DNA from: Streptomyces viridosporus
Lineage (GTDB): Bacteria; Actinomycetota; Actinomycetes; Streptomycetales; Streptomycetaceae
Assembly: GCF_002078235.1 (NCBI RefSeq)
Contig: NZ_MSGP01000340.1
Span: 1-61,892, forward strand
Length of the DNA: 61,892 bases
Direction: 5' to 3'
Under the pieces are notes generated by a model that saw only the letters and a program-made list of their open reading frames with translations, was not told where the DNA came from and did not search any database. A program made the position numbers and the translations under genes. Positions 34,052 through 41,831 of the stretch are shown one piece after another (position 1 is the first letter of the stretch; every line of letters begins with the position of its first letter).

Positions 34052-34136
34052 GCGTGCCGGAGAGGGGCGAGTACCGGTGTGCGGGAGAGAGGCGAGCACT
34101 GGTGTGCCGGAGAGGGGCGCGCGCCGGTGTGCCCGG
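34052..34136. repeat. 25-bp tandem repeat, three copies and a partial fourth
   Basis: Units at 34052-34076, 34077-34101 and 34102-34126, each close to GTGTGCCGGAGAGGGGCGAG followed by five variable bases; a partial copy follows to about 34136. The unit length is not a multiple of three and no gene spans it. It is a minisatellite-like element in the 209-base gap between the phosphatase and methyltransferase genes. Confidence 0.85.
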
Positions 34137-34161
34137 GGGGGCGAACGAGCCGTGAAGGAAT

Positions 34162-34191
34162 GCCCCGGGCGCTTGTCCGCGCGTCCGGGGC
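34162..34191. terminator. Hairpin upstream of the methyltransferase gene
   Basis: GCCCCGG (34162-34168) pairs with CCGGGGC (34185-34191), and an inner CGC/GCG pair tightens the loop. It is a possible end for the phosphatase transcript. Confidence 0.45.
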
Positions 34192-34238
34192 GCGATACAC
34201 CGTACGGACGGGTCGGCGTCGCACCCCGGGGGGCGGGC

Positions 34239-34964
34239 ATGAGCGTGACCGGTCGGTACCGGGAGGCCTGGGAGGGCTTCTGGCGCGAGGCGCCGGAGGA
34301 ACCCGGCGCGGTGTTCTGGGACGCGGAGCCCGCCCTGGCGGCGGCCCGCCACCTGGCCCTGTTCGCACCGCACCTGTCCGATCCCGGCCTGCCCCTGGTG
34401 GACCTCGGCTGCGGCAACGGCACCCAGACCCGCTTCCTCGCCGACCGCTTCCCGCGCGTCCTCGGCGCCGACCTGTCCGCCGCCGCCCTGGACCGCGCCC
34501 GCCGCGCGGATCCGGCCGGCCGGGCCGCGTACCGGCAACTGGACGCCGCCGAGAAGAGCGCGACCCGGGCCCTGCACGGGGAGATCGGCGACGCCAACGT
34601 CCACGTGCGGGGTGTCCTGCACCAGTGCGAGGCCGGCGACCGGCAACCCCTGGTGGACGGCCTCGCCACCCTGGTCGGCGAACGCGGCCGCGCCTTCCTC
34701 GTCGAGCCCTCCCGGGCCGCCGGAGCGCTCCTGAAGGGCCTGGCGGCCGGACCCGCCGGCCCGCCGCCCAAGCTCGCGCCGGTCCTGCGGCACGGCATCG
34801 CTCCCGGTGAGGTGGACGACGCGGCGGTGCCCGAGTTCCTCACCGCGGCCGGGCTGACCGTGACGGCGGGCGGCACCCTGCCGCTGACCACCACGGAGCA
34901 CGGCCCCGACGGCGTCCGCATCGTGCTGCCGTCCGCCTGGTACGTGGCGGGACGCACCGCGTAG
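34239..34964 (+). CDS. Class I SAM-dependent methyltransferase
   Basis: A 241-aa cytosolic methyltransferase. Motif I is LVDLGCGNGTQTRFLADRFP (~residues 52-71) and motif II the acidic GADLSAAALDRAR; a motif-IV-like VRGVLHQCE follows. The N-terminus (YREAWEGFWREAPEEPGAVFWD) resembles thiopurine/thiol methyltransferase-like actinobacterial proteins. Acceptor substrate unknown. The ATG at 34239 has a GGGGGGCGGGC tract upstream; the frame is open far upstream through repeats but has no coding character there. No obvious functional partner; the peptidase operon begins 116 bases downstream with its own promoter. Confidence 0.86.
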   Translation: MSVTGRYREAWEGFWREAPEEPGAVFWDAEPALAAARHLALFAPHLSDPGLPLVDLGCGNGTQTRFLADRFPRVLGADLSAAALDRARRADPAGRAAYRQLDAAEKSATRALHGEIGDANVHVRGVLHQCEAGDRQPLVDGLATLVGERGRAFLVEPSRAAGALLKGLAAGPAGPPPKLAPVLRHGIAPGEVDDAAVPEFLTAAGLTVTAGGTLPLTTTEHGPDGVRIVLPSAWYVAGRTA

Positions 34965-35031
34965 GGCACGCGTGGCCGACGTGCCCGGTCCCGTGCCGGG
35001 CCGGACCGTTACCGGTCTGGACCAGTGAGAG

Positions 35032-35040
35032 TTATCCACA
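35032..35040 (+). promoter_or_regulatory. Perfect DnaA-box nonamer upstream of the peptidase operon
   Basis: TTATCCACA, identical to the canonical DnaA box, lying about where the -35 of the M55 gene would be (the -10 begins 28 bases later). It is a single isolated copy. Confidence 0.45.
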
Positions 35041-35067
35041 GGGTGGCCGGAAATCGGCCGGACCACG

Positions 35068-35073
35068 TAGCGT
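35068..35073 (+). promoter_or_regulatory. -10 hexamer of the M55 peptidase gene, leaderless spacing
   Basis: TAGCGT ends seven bases before the ATG at 35081; no ribosome site lies between them. Upstream are GGTC-TG-GACC (35015-35024, palindromic) and the DnaA-like nonamer, possible regulator contacts. Confidence 0.5.
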
Positions 35074-35080
35074 GTGCCGA

Positions 35081-35914
35081 ATGAAGATCCTCATCAGCGC
35101 CGACATGGAGGGCGCCACCGGTGTCACCTGGCCGGCCGACGTGCTGCCGGGGACTCCCCAGTGGGAGCGGTGCCGGTCGATGTTCACCTCCGACGTCAAC
35201 GCGGCCGTGCAGGGCTTCTTCGACGGCGGCGCCGACGAGGTGCTGATCAACGAGGCCCACTGGACCATGCGCAACCTGCTGCTGGAGCGGCTGGACGAAC
35301 GGGCGCAGATGCTCACCGGGCGGCACAAGTCCCTGTCCATGGTCGAAGGCGTGCAGCACGGCGACGTCGACGGCATCGCGTTCATCGGCTACCACGCCGG
35401 CGCCGGCATGGAGGGCGTCCTCGCGCACACCTTCCTCGCCAACTCCATCACCGGTGTGTGGGTGAACGACGTACGGGCCAGCGAGGGCCTGCTCAACGCG
35501 CACGTGGTCGCCGAGTACGGCGTGCCGGTGGTGCTGGTCACCGGCGACGACGTCGCGTGCGAGGACGCGCTCGGCTACGCGCCCGAGGCGCGGAAGGTCG
35601 CCGTCAAGGACCATGTGTCGCGGTACGCCGCGGTCTGCCGCACACCGGCCAGGACGGCCGCCGACATCCGCGCGGCGGCGAAGGACGCGACCGCGCTGGC
35701 GGTGCGCCGGGAGCCGGTCGACGGCGGGCCGTTCACCGTGGCGGTGGAGTTCGACGCCGAGCACCTGGCGATGGCCGTGACCGTGGTGCCGGGCGTGGCC
35801 CGGACCGGGGAGCGGAAGGTCGCGTACACCAGCGCGACCATGTACGAGGGAATCCGCACCTTCAAGGCGGTCACCACGATCGCCTCGAACGCGGTGGAGG
35901 AGCAGTATGGCTGA
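35081..35914 (+). CDS. M55-family D-aminopeptidase (DppA-like)
   Basis: A 277-aa zinc peptidase that releases D-amino acids from the N-terminus of peptides such as D-Ala-D-Ala. The metal ligands of Bacillus DppA can be matched almost residue for residue: Asp8 and Glu10 in SADMEGATG, His60 in NEAHWTMRN, His105 in GYHAGAG and Glu135 in ASEGLLNAH. The ATG at 35081 places Asp8/Glu10 at their known positions; it also fits the leaderless spacing. First gene of a coupled M55-M20-S9-S66 peptidase operon: its last eight bases overlap the next start. Likely role: use of D-amino-acid-containing (cell-wall) peptides. Confidence 0.92.
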   Translation: MKILISADMEGATGVTWPADVLPGTPQWERCRSMFTSDVNAAVQGFFDGGADEVLINEAHWTMRNLLLERLDERAQMLTGRHKSLSMVEGVQHGDVDGIAFIGYHAGAGMEGVLAHTFLANSITGVWVNDVRASEGLLNAHVVAEYGVPVVLVTGDDVACEDALGYAPEARKVAVKDHVSRYAAVCRTPARTAADIRAAAKDATALAVRREPVDGGPFTVAVEFDAEHLAMAVTVVPGVARTGERKVAYTSATMYEGIRTFKAVTTIASNAVEEQYG

Positions 35915-37211
35915 CGAGCGGGCCCTGGACGAGGTCGTGACGTTCACGTCCGACCTGATCCGGATCGACACCACCAACCGGGGCGGCGGCGACTGCCGGG
36001 AACGGCCCGCCGCCGAGTACGCCGCCGCGCGGCTCGCCGAGGCGGGACTGGAGCCGGTGCTCCTCGAACGCACCCCGGGCCGGACCAACGTCGTCGCGCG
36101 CCTGGAGGGCAGCGACCCGTCGGCCGACGCGCTGCTCGTGCACGGCCACCTGGACGTCGTACCGGCCGAGGCCGCCGACTGGAGCGTGCACCCGTTCTCC
36201 GGAGAGGTCCGCGACGGGGTCGTCTGGGGACGCGGCGCGGTCGACATGAAGAACATGGACGCGATGATCCTCGCCGTGGTGCGGGCCTGGGCCCGCCAGG
36301 GCGTGCGGCCCCGGCGCGATGTGGTGATCGCCTTCACCGCCGACGAGGAGGACAGCGCCGAGGACGGCTCCGGCTTCCTCGCCGACCGGCACGCCCACCT
36401 CTTCGAGGGCTGCACCGAGGGCGTCAGCGAATCGGGCGCGTTCACCTTCCACGACGGCGACGGGCGGCAGCTGTACCCGATCGCGGCCGGCGAGCGCGGC
36501 ACGGGCTGGCTGAAGCTCACCGCCCGCGGCCGGGCCGGTCACGGCTCCAAGGTCAACCGGGACAACGCGGTGACCCGCCTGGCCGCCGCCGTTACCCGGA
36601 TCGGCGAGCACGAGTGGCCGCTGCGGCTCACCCCGACCGTGCGGGCCGCGCTCACCGAACTCGCCGCCGTGTACGGCATCGAGACGGACCTGACCGACGT
36701 GGACGCGTTGCTGGACAAGCTCGGCACCGCCGCGAAGCTCGTCGAGGCCACCGTCCGCAACAGCGCCAACCCGACGATGCTGGACGCCGGTTACAAGGTC
36801 AACGTGATCCCCGGGGAGGCCGTGGCGTACGTCGACGGCCGGTTCCTGCCCGGCGGCGAGGACGAGTTCCGCGCGACCCTGGACCGGCTCACCGGACCGG
36901 ACGTGGACTGGGAGTTCCACCACCGCGAGACGGCCCTCCAGTCGCCCGTGGACTCGCCGACGTACCGGCGGATGCGGGCCGCCGTGGAGGAGTTCGCCCC
37001 CGAGGGGCAGGTGGTGCCGTACTGCATGTCCGGCGGCACCGACGCCAAGCAGTTCTCGCGGCTGGGCATCACCGGCTACGGGTTCGCGCCGCTGAAGCTG
37101 CCGGAGGGCCTCGACTACCAGGCCCTGTTCCACGGGGTCGACGAGCGCGTCCCGGTCGAGGCGCTCCACTTCGGCGTCCGCGTCCTCGACCGGTTCCTGC
37201 GGACGGCCTGA
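35907..37211 (+). CDS. M20-family metallopeptidase/deacylase
   Basis: A 434-aa di-zinc hydrolase of the ArgE/DapE/CPG2 superfamily. Ligand motifs: His in LLVHGHLDVVP, bridging Asp in GRGAVDMKNM, Glu pair in TADEEDS, with the dimerisation domain inserted (~200-330) and SGGTDAKQF near the end. Acts on peptides or N-acyl amino acids in the cytoplasm; no signal peptide. Translation is coupled to the M55 gene by an eight-base overlap, and the S9 gene begins three bases after its stop. The exact substrate cannot be told from sequence. Confidence 0.92.
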   Translation: MADERALDEVVTFTSDLIRIDTTNRGGGDCRERPAAEYAAARLAEAGLEPVLLERTPGRTNVVARLEGSDPSADALLVHGHLDVVPAEAADWSVHPFSGEVRDGVVWGRGAVDMKNMDAMILAVVRAWARQGVRPRRDVVIAFTADEEDSAEDGSGFLADRHAHLFEGCTEGVSESGAFTFHDGDGRQLYPIAAGERGTGWLKLTARGRAGHGSKVNRDNAVTRLAAAVTRIGEHEWPLRLTPTVRAALTELAAVYGIETDLTDVDALLDKLGTAAKLVEATVRNSANPTMLDAGYKVNVIPGEAVAYVDGRFLPGGEDEFRATLDRLTGPDVDWEFHHRETALQSPVDSPTYRRMRAAVEEFAPEGQVVPYCMSGGTDAKQFSRLGITGYGFAPLKLPEGLDYQALFHGVDERVPVEALHFGVRVLDRFLRTA

Positions 37212-37214
37212 GCG

Positions 37215-39179
37215 GTGGGGGAGACAGTGCGGATCCTGGCGTACGGCGAGTGGCCCTCGCCCATCGACGCGGCCACGGCCGCGGCGCACGACGGCAGCCC
37301 GGAGTACGCGGGCTTCGTCGGCGACGAGGTGTGGTGGACCGAGCCCCGGCCCGCCGAGGGCGGCCGGCGCACCCTGGTGCGGCGGCACTCCGACGGCACC
37401 GAGGAGTCCGTCCTGCCCGCGCCGTGGAACGTGCGCAGCCGGGTCATCGAGTACGGCGGCCGTCCCTGGGCCGGAACCGCGCGGGACGGCGGACCGCTCG
37501 TGGTGTTCGCGAACTTCGCCGACCAGCGCCTGTACCGGTACGAGCCGGGCGGCGAGCCGCGCCCGCTCACCCCGGTGTCCCCGGTCGGGCAGGGGCTGCG
37601 CTGGGCCGAGCCGGTGCTGCTGCCGGAGCGCGGCGAGGTGTGGTGCGTCCTGGAGGAGTTCACCGGCGAGGGGCCCAGCGACGTGCGCCGCGTCCTGGCC
37701 GCCGTACCGCTGGACGGCTCCGCCGCCGAGGACCGGGGCGCCGTGCGCGAACTGAGCGACGACCGGCACCGGTTCGTCACCGGACCGCGCCTGACGCCGG
37801 ACGGGCGGCGCGCCGCCTGGCTCGCCTGGGACCACCCGCGCATGCCGTGGGACGGCACCGAGCTGCTCCTCGCCGACGTCACCCCCGACGGCACCCTCCA
37901 GGACGTCCGGACGGTCGCCGGCGGACCGGAGGAGTCCGTCGCCCAGGTGGACTGGACCCACGACGGCCGGCTGCTGTACGCGAGCGACCGCACCGGCTGG
38001 TGGAACCTCTACCGGGACGGGGAGGCGCTCTGCCCGCGCGAGGAGGAGTTCGGCGGGCCGCTGTGGAAGCTGGGGTCACGCTGGTTCGCCCCGCTGGACA
38101 GCGGTCTGATCGCCGTGGTGCACGGCCGGGGCGCCGCCGCCCTCGGCATACTCGACCCCGAGACCGGCGAGGTCGTCGACGCCGCCGGGCCCTGGACCGA
38201 GTTCACGCCCACCCTCGCGGCGCACGGCGAGCGGGTCGTCGCCGTCGGGGCCGGCCCGCGCAGCGCCCACGAGGTGGTGGAGCTGGACACCAGGACGGGC
38301 AGGGCCCGGGTGATCGGCTCCGCGCACCAGGACGCCGTGGACCCCGCGTACTACCCCGAGCCGTACAGCCGCACGTTCACCGGGCCGGACGGCCGTGAGA
38401 TCCACGCCCACGTCCACCCGCCGCACCACCCCGGGTGCGCCGGCCCCGCGGACGAGAAGCCCCCGTACGTGATCTGGGCGCACGGCGGCCCCACCGGCCG
38501 TTCGCCGCTGGTGCTCGACCTGGAGATCGCCTACTTCACCTCGCGCGGCATCGGCGTCGCCGAGGTCAACTACGGCGGCTCGACCGGATACGGGCGCGCG
38601 TACCGCAACCGGCTGCGCGGGCAGTGGGGCGTGGTCGACGTCGAGGACTGCGCCGCTGTCGCGCTGGCCCTCGCCGACGAGGGCACCGCCGACCGCGAAC
38701 GGCTCGCCGTCCGGGGCGGCAGCGCCGGCGGCTGGACCACGGCCGCCTCCCTCACCACGACCGACGTCTACGCCTGCGGCACCATCATCTACCCGGTGCT
38801 CGACCTCACCGGCTGGGGCACCGGGGAGACCCACGACTTCGAGTCCCAGTACCTGGAGGGCCTGATCGGCCCGCGCGCCGAGGTCCCCGAACGGTACGAG
38901 GAACGCTCGCCCGTCGCCCGCGCCGACCGGCTCACCGCGCCGTTCGTCCTGCTCCAGGGCCTGGACGACGTGATCTGCCCGCCCGTGCAGTGCGAGCGGT
39001 TCCTGGCCCGGCTGGCCGGCCGGGGAGTACCGCACGCCTACCTCGCCTTCGAGGGGGAGGGGCACGGGTTCCGCCGCGCGGAGACCATGATCCGCGCACT
39101 CGAGGCGGAACTCTCCCTGTACGCCCAGGTGTTCGGACTGAAGGTGCCGGACGTCCCGGTCCTGGAGCTCGCCGGATGA
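37215..39179 (+). CDS. S9-family prolyl oligopeptidase-like serine peptidase
   Basis: A 654-aa cytoplasmic peptidase (acylaminoacyl-peptidase / dipeptidyl-peptidase type). Residues 1-390 form the beta-propeller that filters substrates by size; residues ~395-650 are the alpha/beta-hydrolase with the oxyanion region YVIWAHGGPTG, nucleophile Ser in RGGSAGGW, Asp in GLDDVICP and His in EGHGFRR. Start uncertain: GTG 37215 follows the M20 stop closely but lacks a ribosome site, whereas GTG 37227 (giving MRILAYGEW) has GGGGGAG just upstream, slightly close. Third gene of the peptidase operon and coupled to the S66 gene by ATGA. Confidence 0.9.
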   Translation: MGETVRILAYGEWPSPIDAATAAAHDGSPEYAGFVGDEVWWTEPRPAEGGRRTLVRRHSDGTEESVLPAPWNVRSRVIEYGGRPWAGTARDGGPLVVFANFADQRLYRYEPGGEPRPLTPVSPVGQGLRWAEPVLLPERGEVWCVLEEFTGEGPSDVRRVLAAVPLDGSAAEDRGAVRELSDDRHRFVTGPRLTPDGRRAAWLAWDHPRMPWDGTELLLADVTPDGTLQDVRTVAGGPEESVAQVDWTHDGRLLYASDRTGWWNLYRDGEALCPREEEFGGPLWKLGSRWFAPLDSGLIAVVHGRGAAALGILDPETGEVVDAAGPWTEFTPTLAAHGERVVAVGAGPRSAHEVVELDTRTGRARVIGSAHQDAVDPAYYPEPYSRTFTGPDGREIHAHVHPPHHPGCAGPADEKPPYVIWAHGGPTGRSPLVLDLEIAYFTSRGIGVAEVNYGGSTGYGRAYRNRLRGQWGVVDVEDCAAVALALADEGTADRERLAVRGGSAGGWTTAASLTTTDVYACGTIIYPVLDLTGWGTGETHDFESQYLEGLIGPRAEVPERYEERSPVARADRLTAPFVLLQGLDDVICPPVQCERFLARLAGRGVPHAYLAFEGEGHGFRRAETMIRALEAELSLYAQVFGLKVPDVPVLELAG

Positions 39180-40111
39180 GCCGGGTGGAACCGCTGCGAC
39201 GGCCGGCCCGACTGGCCCCCGGCGCCCGGGTGGCCGTCGTCGCGCCCAGCGGCCCGGTGCCCGAGGAACGGCTCCGGGCCGGGCTCGAGGTGCTGCGCGA
39301 CTGGGGCCTCGACCCCGTGGTGGCACCCCATGTCCTGGACCGGCACGGCGCGTTCGGCTACCTGGCGGGCGCCGACGCCGACCGGGCCGCCGACCTGCAG
39401 TCCGCCTGGTGCGACCCGGCCGTCGACGCGGTGATCTGCGCCCGCGGCGGCTACGGCGTGCAGCGCATGGTCGACCTGCTCGACTGGACCGCGATGCGGG
39501 CGGCCGGGCCGAAGGTGTTCGTCGGCTTCAGCGACATCACCGCGCTGCACGAGGCGTTCGCGGTCCGGCTCGGCCTGGTCACGCTGCACGGCCCGATGGC
39601 CGCGGGCGTCGACTTCACCAAGAACGCGCGGGCGCAGGACCACCTCAGGGCCACCCTCTTCGCCCCCGAGACCGTCCGCACCATCCACTCCGACGGCACC
39701 GCGCTCGTCCCCGGGCGGGCGCGCGGGGTCACGCTCGGGGGCTGCCTCTCGCTGCTCGCCGCCGACCTCGGCACCCCGCACGCCCGACCCGGCGCGCGCG
39801 GCGGGCTGCTGTGCCTGGAGGACGTGGGGGAGGAGACGTACCGGCTGGACCGCTGCCTCACCCAGCTGCTGCGGGCCGGCTGGCTGGACGGGGTCTCGGG
39901 GCTGCTGCTCGGGTCCTGGGCGCAGTGCGAGCCGTACGACCGGGTGCGGGCGCTGCTCGCCGACCGGCTCGGCGGCCTCGGCGTACCGGTGGCCGAACAG
40001 TTCGGGTTCGGGCACTGCGACGACGCGCTCACCGTGCCGTTCGGCGTCGCGGCCGAACTCGACGCCGACGCGGGGACGCTCACGCTGGACGAACCGGCGC
40101 TCGGCGACTGA
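39176..40111 (+). CDS. S66-family LD-carboxypeptidase (LdcA/MccF fold)
   Basis: A 311-aa serine peptidase that cuts the L-D bond before a terminal D-amino acid in murein tetrapeptides. Catalytic Ser in GFSDITALH, Glu in LEDVGEE, His in FGFGHCDD; the N-terminal VVAPSGPVPEERL and CARGGYGVQRMVDLLD strands are typical of S66. The ATG overlaps the S9 stop (ATGA). Last gene of the operon and followed by a strong hairpin. Together with the M55 D-aminopeptidase it argues for murein-peptide recycling. The MccF branch, which gives resistance to microcin-C-like compounds, is the main alternative. Confidence 0.92.
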   Translation: MSRVEPLRRPARLAPGARVAVVAPSGPVPEERLRAGLEVLRDWGLDPVVAPHVLDRHGAFGYLAGADADRAADLQSAWCDPAVDAVICARGGYGVQRMVDLLDWTAMRAAGPKVFVGFSDITALHEAFAVRLGLVTLHGPMAAGVDFTKNARAQDHLRATLFAPETVRTIHSDGTALVPGRARGVTLGGCLSLLAADLGTPHARPGARGGLLCLEDVGEETYRLDRCLTQLLRAGWLDGVSGLLLGSWAQCEPYDRVRALLADRLGGLGVPVAEQFGFGHCDDALTVPFGVAAELDADAGTLTLDEPALGD

Positions 40112-40119
40112 GCACCCGC

Positions 40120-40149
40120 CCGGCCCGGTCCCCGCACGGACCGGGCCGG
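40120..40149 (+). terminator. Terminator of the peptidase operon
   Basis: Perfect 12-bp stem with CGGCCCGGTCC (40121-40131) / GGACCGGGCCG (40138-40148) plus an outer C-G pair, six-base loop, nine bases after the stop. A second GGGCCC-rich hairpin follows at ~40165-40202. Confidence 0.8.
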
Positions 40150-40237
40150 TCGCCCGCCGGGAGGGCCCGGGGGACCCCGGAAGTCCGGTGGCCCGGGGCC
40201 CGTGATGTCCTCGCACGGCGGTGTCGGCGGCCTCCCG

Positions 40238-40243
40238 TAGGGT
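40238..40243 (+). promoter_or_regulatory. -10 hexamer of the GNAT gene, leaderless spacing
   Basis: TAGGGT with a six-base gap (GGCGGG) to the ATG at 40250. The gap is purine-rich but too close to serve as a normal ribosome site. Confidence 0.45.
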
Positions 40244-40249
40244 GGCGGG

Positions 40250-40804
40250 ATGCCGCACACCTCGTCCCCGTACCTCGCGGAGGGCCCCCGCGTGGGCATC
40301 CGCCGCTTCACCCGCGCGGACGGCACCGAGTTCACCGCCCGCGTCCGGGAGAGCAAGGACCTGCACCACCCCTGGCTGTTCCCGCCGGACGACCTCTCGG
40401 CGTACTCCGCGTACGCGGGGCGGCTGATCGAGGACCCCACGAAGGCGGGCTTCCTGGTCTGCGAGAAGGAGGCGGACGGCGCCCTCGCCGGGTTCATCAA
40501 CATCAACAACATCGTCGGGGGCGGCTTCCGGTGCGGCGCGCTGGGCTACGGGGCCTTCGCGCACGCGGCGGGGCGCGGGCTGATGCGCGAGGCGCTGGAC
40601 CTCGTCGTGCGGTACGCCTTCGGCCCGATGGGGCTGCACCGGCTGGAGATCAACGTGCAGCCCGGCAACGCCGCGTCCATCGCCCTGGCCCGCGCCTGCG
40701 GCTTCCGCCTCGAGGGCTTTTCGCCGAAGATGCTCTTCGTCGACGGCGCCTGGCGCGACCACGAACGCTGGGCGATCACCAGCGAGATGACGGCCTCCGG
40801 CTGA
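40250..40804 (+). CDS. RimJ/RimL-like GNAT acetyltransferase
   Basis: A 184-aa acetyltransferase of the ribosomal-protein/antibiotic N-acetyltransferase branch. Evidence: the N-terminal VGIRRFTRADGTEFTARV strand-helix, an LGYGAFAHAAGRGLMREALDLVV acetyl-CoA loop (AAGRGLM), and the characteristic GLHRLEINVQPGNAASIALARACGFRLEG close. The target may be a protein N-terminus or a small amine; it is not identifiable here. It stands alone between the peptidase terminator and the arginase-fold gene, 87 bases ahead of the latter. Confidence 0.88.
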   Translation: MPHTSSPYLAEGPRVGIRRFTRADGTEFTARVRESKDLHHPWLFPPDDLSAYSAYAGRLIEDPTKAGFLVCEKEADGALAGFININNIVGGGFRCGALGYGAFAHAAGRGLMREALDLVVRYAFGPMGLHRLEINVQPGNAASIALARACGFRLEGFSPKMLFVDGAWRDHERWAITSEMTASG

Positions 40805-40891
40805 CGGCGCACGACCGGGCCGCCGTCCGCCGGACCGCGCGAGGTGGCCGAAGTCGTTGAAGGCGTCACCGCCGTCGGCGAGGATGATCAC

Positions 40892-41791
40892 ATGAGGAAC
40901 ATCGTCGTGGTGGACGCCCCCTCCAACCTGGGTCTGCGTCCACCCGCCCCCGGTACCGTGCCCGGCTGCCACAAGCTCGCCGGCGCACTGCGTGAGCAGC
41001 GGATCGTGCAGCGGCTGAAGGCCGTGGAGGGCGGGGTGGTGGTGCCGCCGCGCTACGACCGGGGCGACTGGCGGGAGGGCGACGGCGTCTTCAACGCGGC
41101 CGCCCTCGCCGCCTACACCCGCAAGCTCGCCGACCGGGTCGAACACCACGTCCGCGCCGGCGATCTGCTCGTCGTCCTCGGCGGTGACTGCTCCGTCCAG
41201 CTCGGCGCCTCCCTCGCGCTGCGCCGCCTCGGCCGGTACGGGCTGGTCGCCGTGGACGCCTCCCCGGACTTCCGGCACCCCGGCAACTCCGACCGCGTCG
41301 GCGCCGCCGGCGGCGAGGAGGTCGCACTGGCCACCGGGCGCGGACAGGAGGACCTCACCGACCTGGAGGGGCTGCGGCCCTATCTGCGCGACGAGGACGT
41401 GCGGTTCTTCGGCATCCGCGACTACTTCGAGGACGAACGCGCCGAACTCGCCGCCCTGAAGATCCCCGTCGTCACCGTCGGCGACCTGCGGGAATGGGGT
41501 GCCGACGCCCTCGCCCGCGCCACCGCCCAGTCCTACGCCGCGCCCGGACTCGACGGGTTCTGGGTGCACCTGGACGCCGACGTCCTCGACCCCTCCGTCA
41601 TGCCCGCCGTCGACAGCCCCGACCCGGGCGGCCTCGAACCGGACGAACTCCTCGCCCTACTGCGCCCGTTGCTCGCCGCACCGCAGTGCGTCGGCATCAC
41701 CGTCACCATCTACGACCCCGACCTCGACCCGGACGCGACGGCCGGCGCGCTCCTCGCCGACACCCTGGTGTCCGCCTTTGCGCAATCCTGA
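40892..41791 (+). CDS. Arginase/ureohydrolase-fold protein with altered metal ligands
   Basis: A 299-aa member of the arginase/agmatinase/formiminoglutamase fold. All three family motifs can be located, but two are changed: GGDHS is GGDCS (metal His to Cys), and DAHxD is DASPD (metal His to Ser, both Asp kept), while the third, LDADVLDPSVMPAVDSPDPGGL, is intact. Two of the usual six Mn2+ ligands are therefore missing, so ordinary arginase or agmatinase activity is doubtful; a single metal or a different reaction is possible. The ATG at 40892 has GAGG eight bases upstream; the GTG 48 bases earlier is less likely. Downstream, the DUF5107-like gene begins 40 bases after its stop. Confidence 0.85.
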   Translation: MRNIVVVDAPSNLGLRPPAPGTVPGCHKLAGALREQRIVQRLKAVEGGVVVPPRYDRGDWREGDGVFNAAALAAYTRKLADRVEHHVRAGDLLVVLGGDCSVQLGASLALRRLGRYGLVAVDASPDFRHPGNSDRVGAAGGEEVALATGRGQEDLTDLEGLRPYLRDEDVRFFGIRDYFEDERAELAALKIPVVTVGDLREWGADALARATAQSYAAPGLDGFWVHLDADVLDPSVMPAVDSPDPGGLEPDELLALLRPLLAAPQCVGITVTIYDPDLDPDATAGALLADTLVSAFAQS

Positions 41792-41831
41792 CCCGTGACG
41801 CCCCTGTGCAGGCGGGCCCGCGGCGGCTTCC

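Noticed and set aside
34052..34136. Possible CRISPR array
   Set aside because: Units are contiguous with no unique spacers and no cas genes are in the window; a tandem repeat instead.
35032..35040. Replication origin suggested by the DnaA box
   Set aside because: Only one box, no AT-rich unwinding region, and no dnaA/dnaN/gyr neighbours.
40892..41791. Naming the arginase-fold gene as agmatinase or arginase
   Set aside because: Two essential metal-binding His are absent, so only the fold can be claimed.
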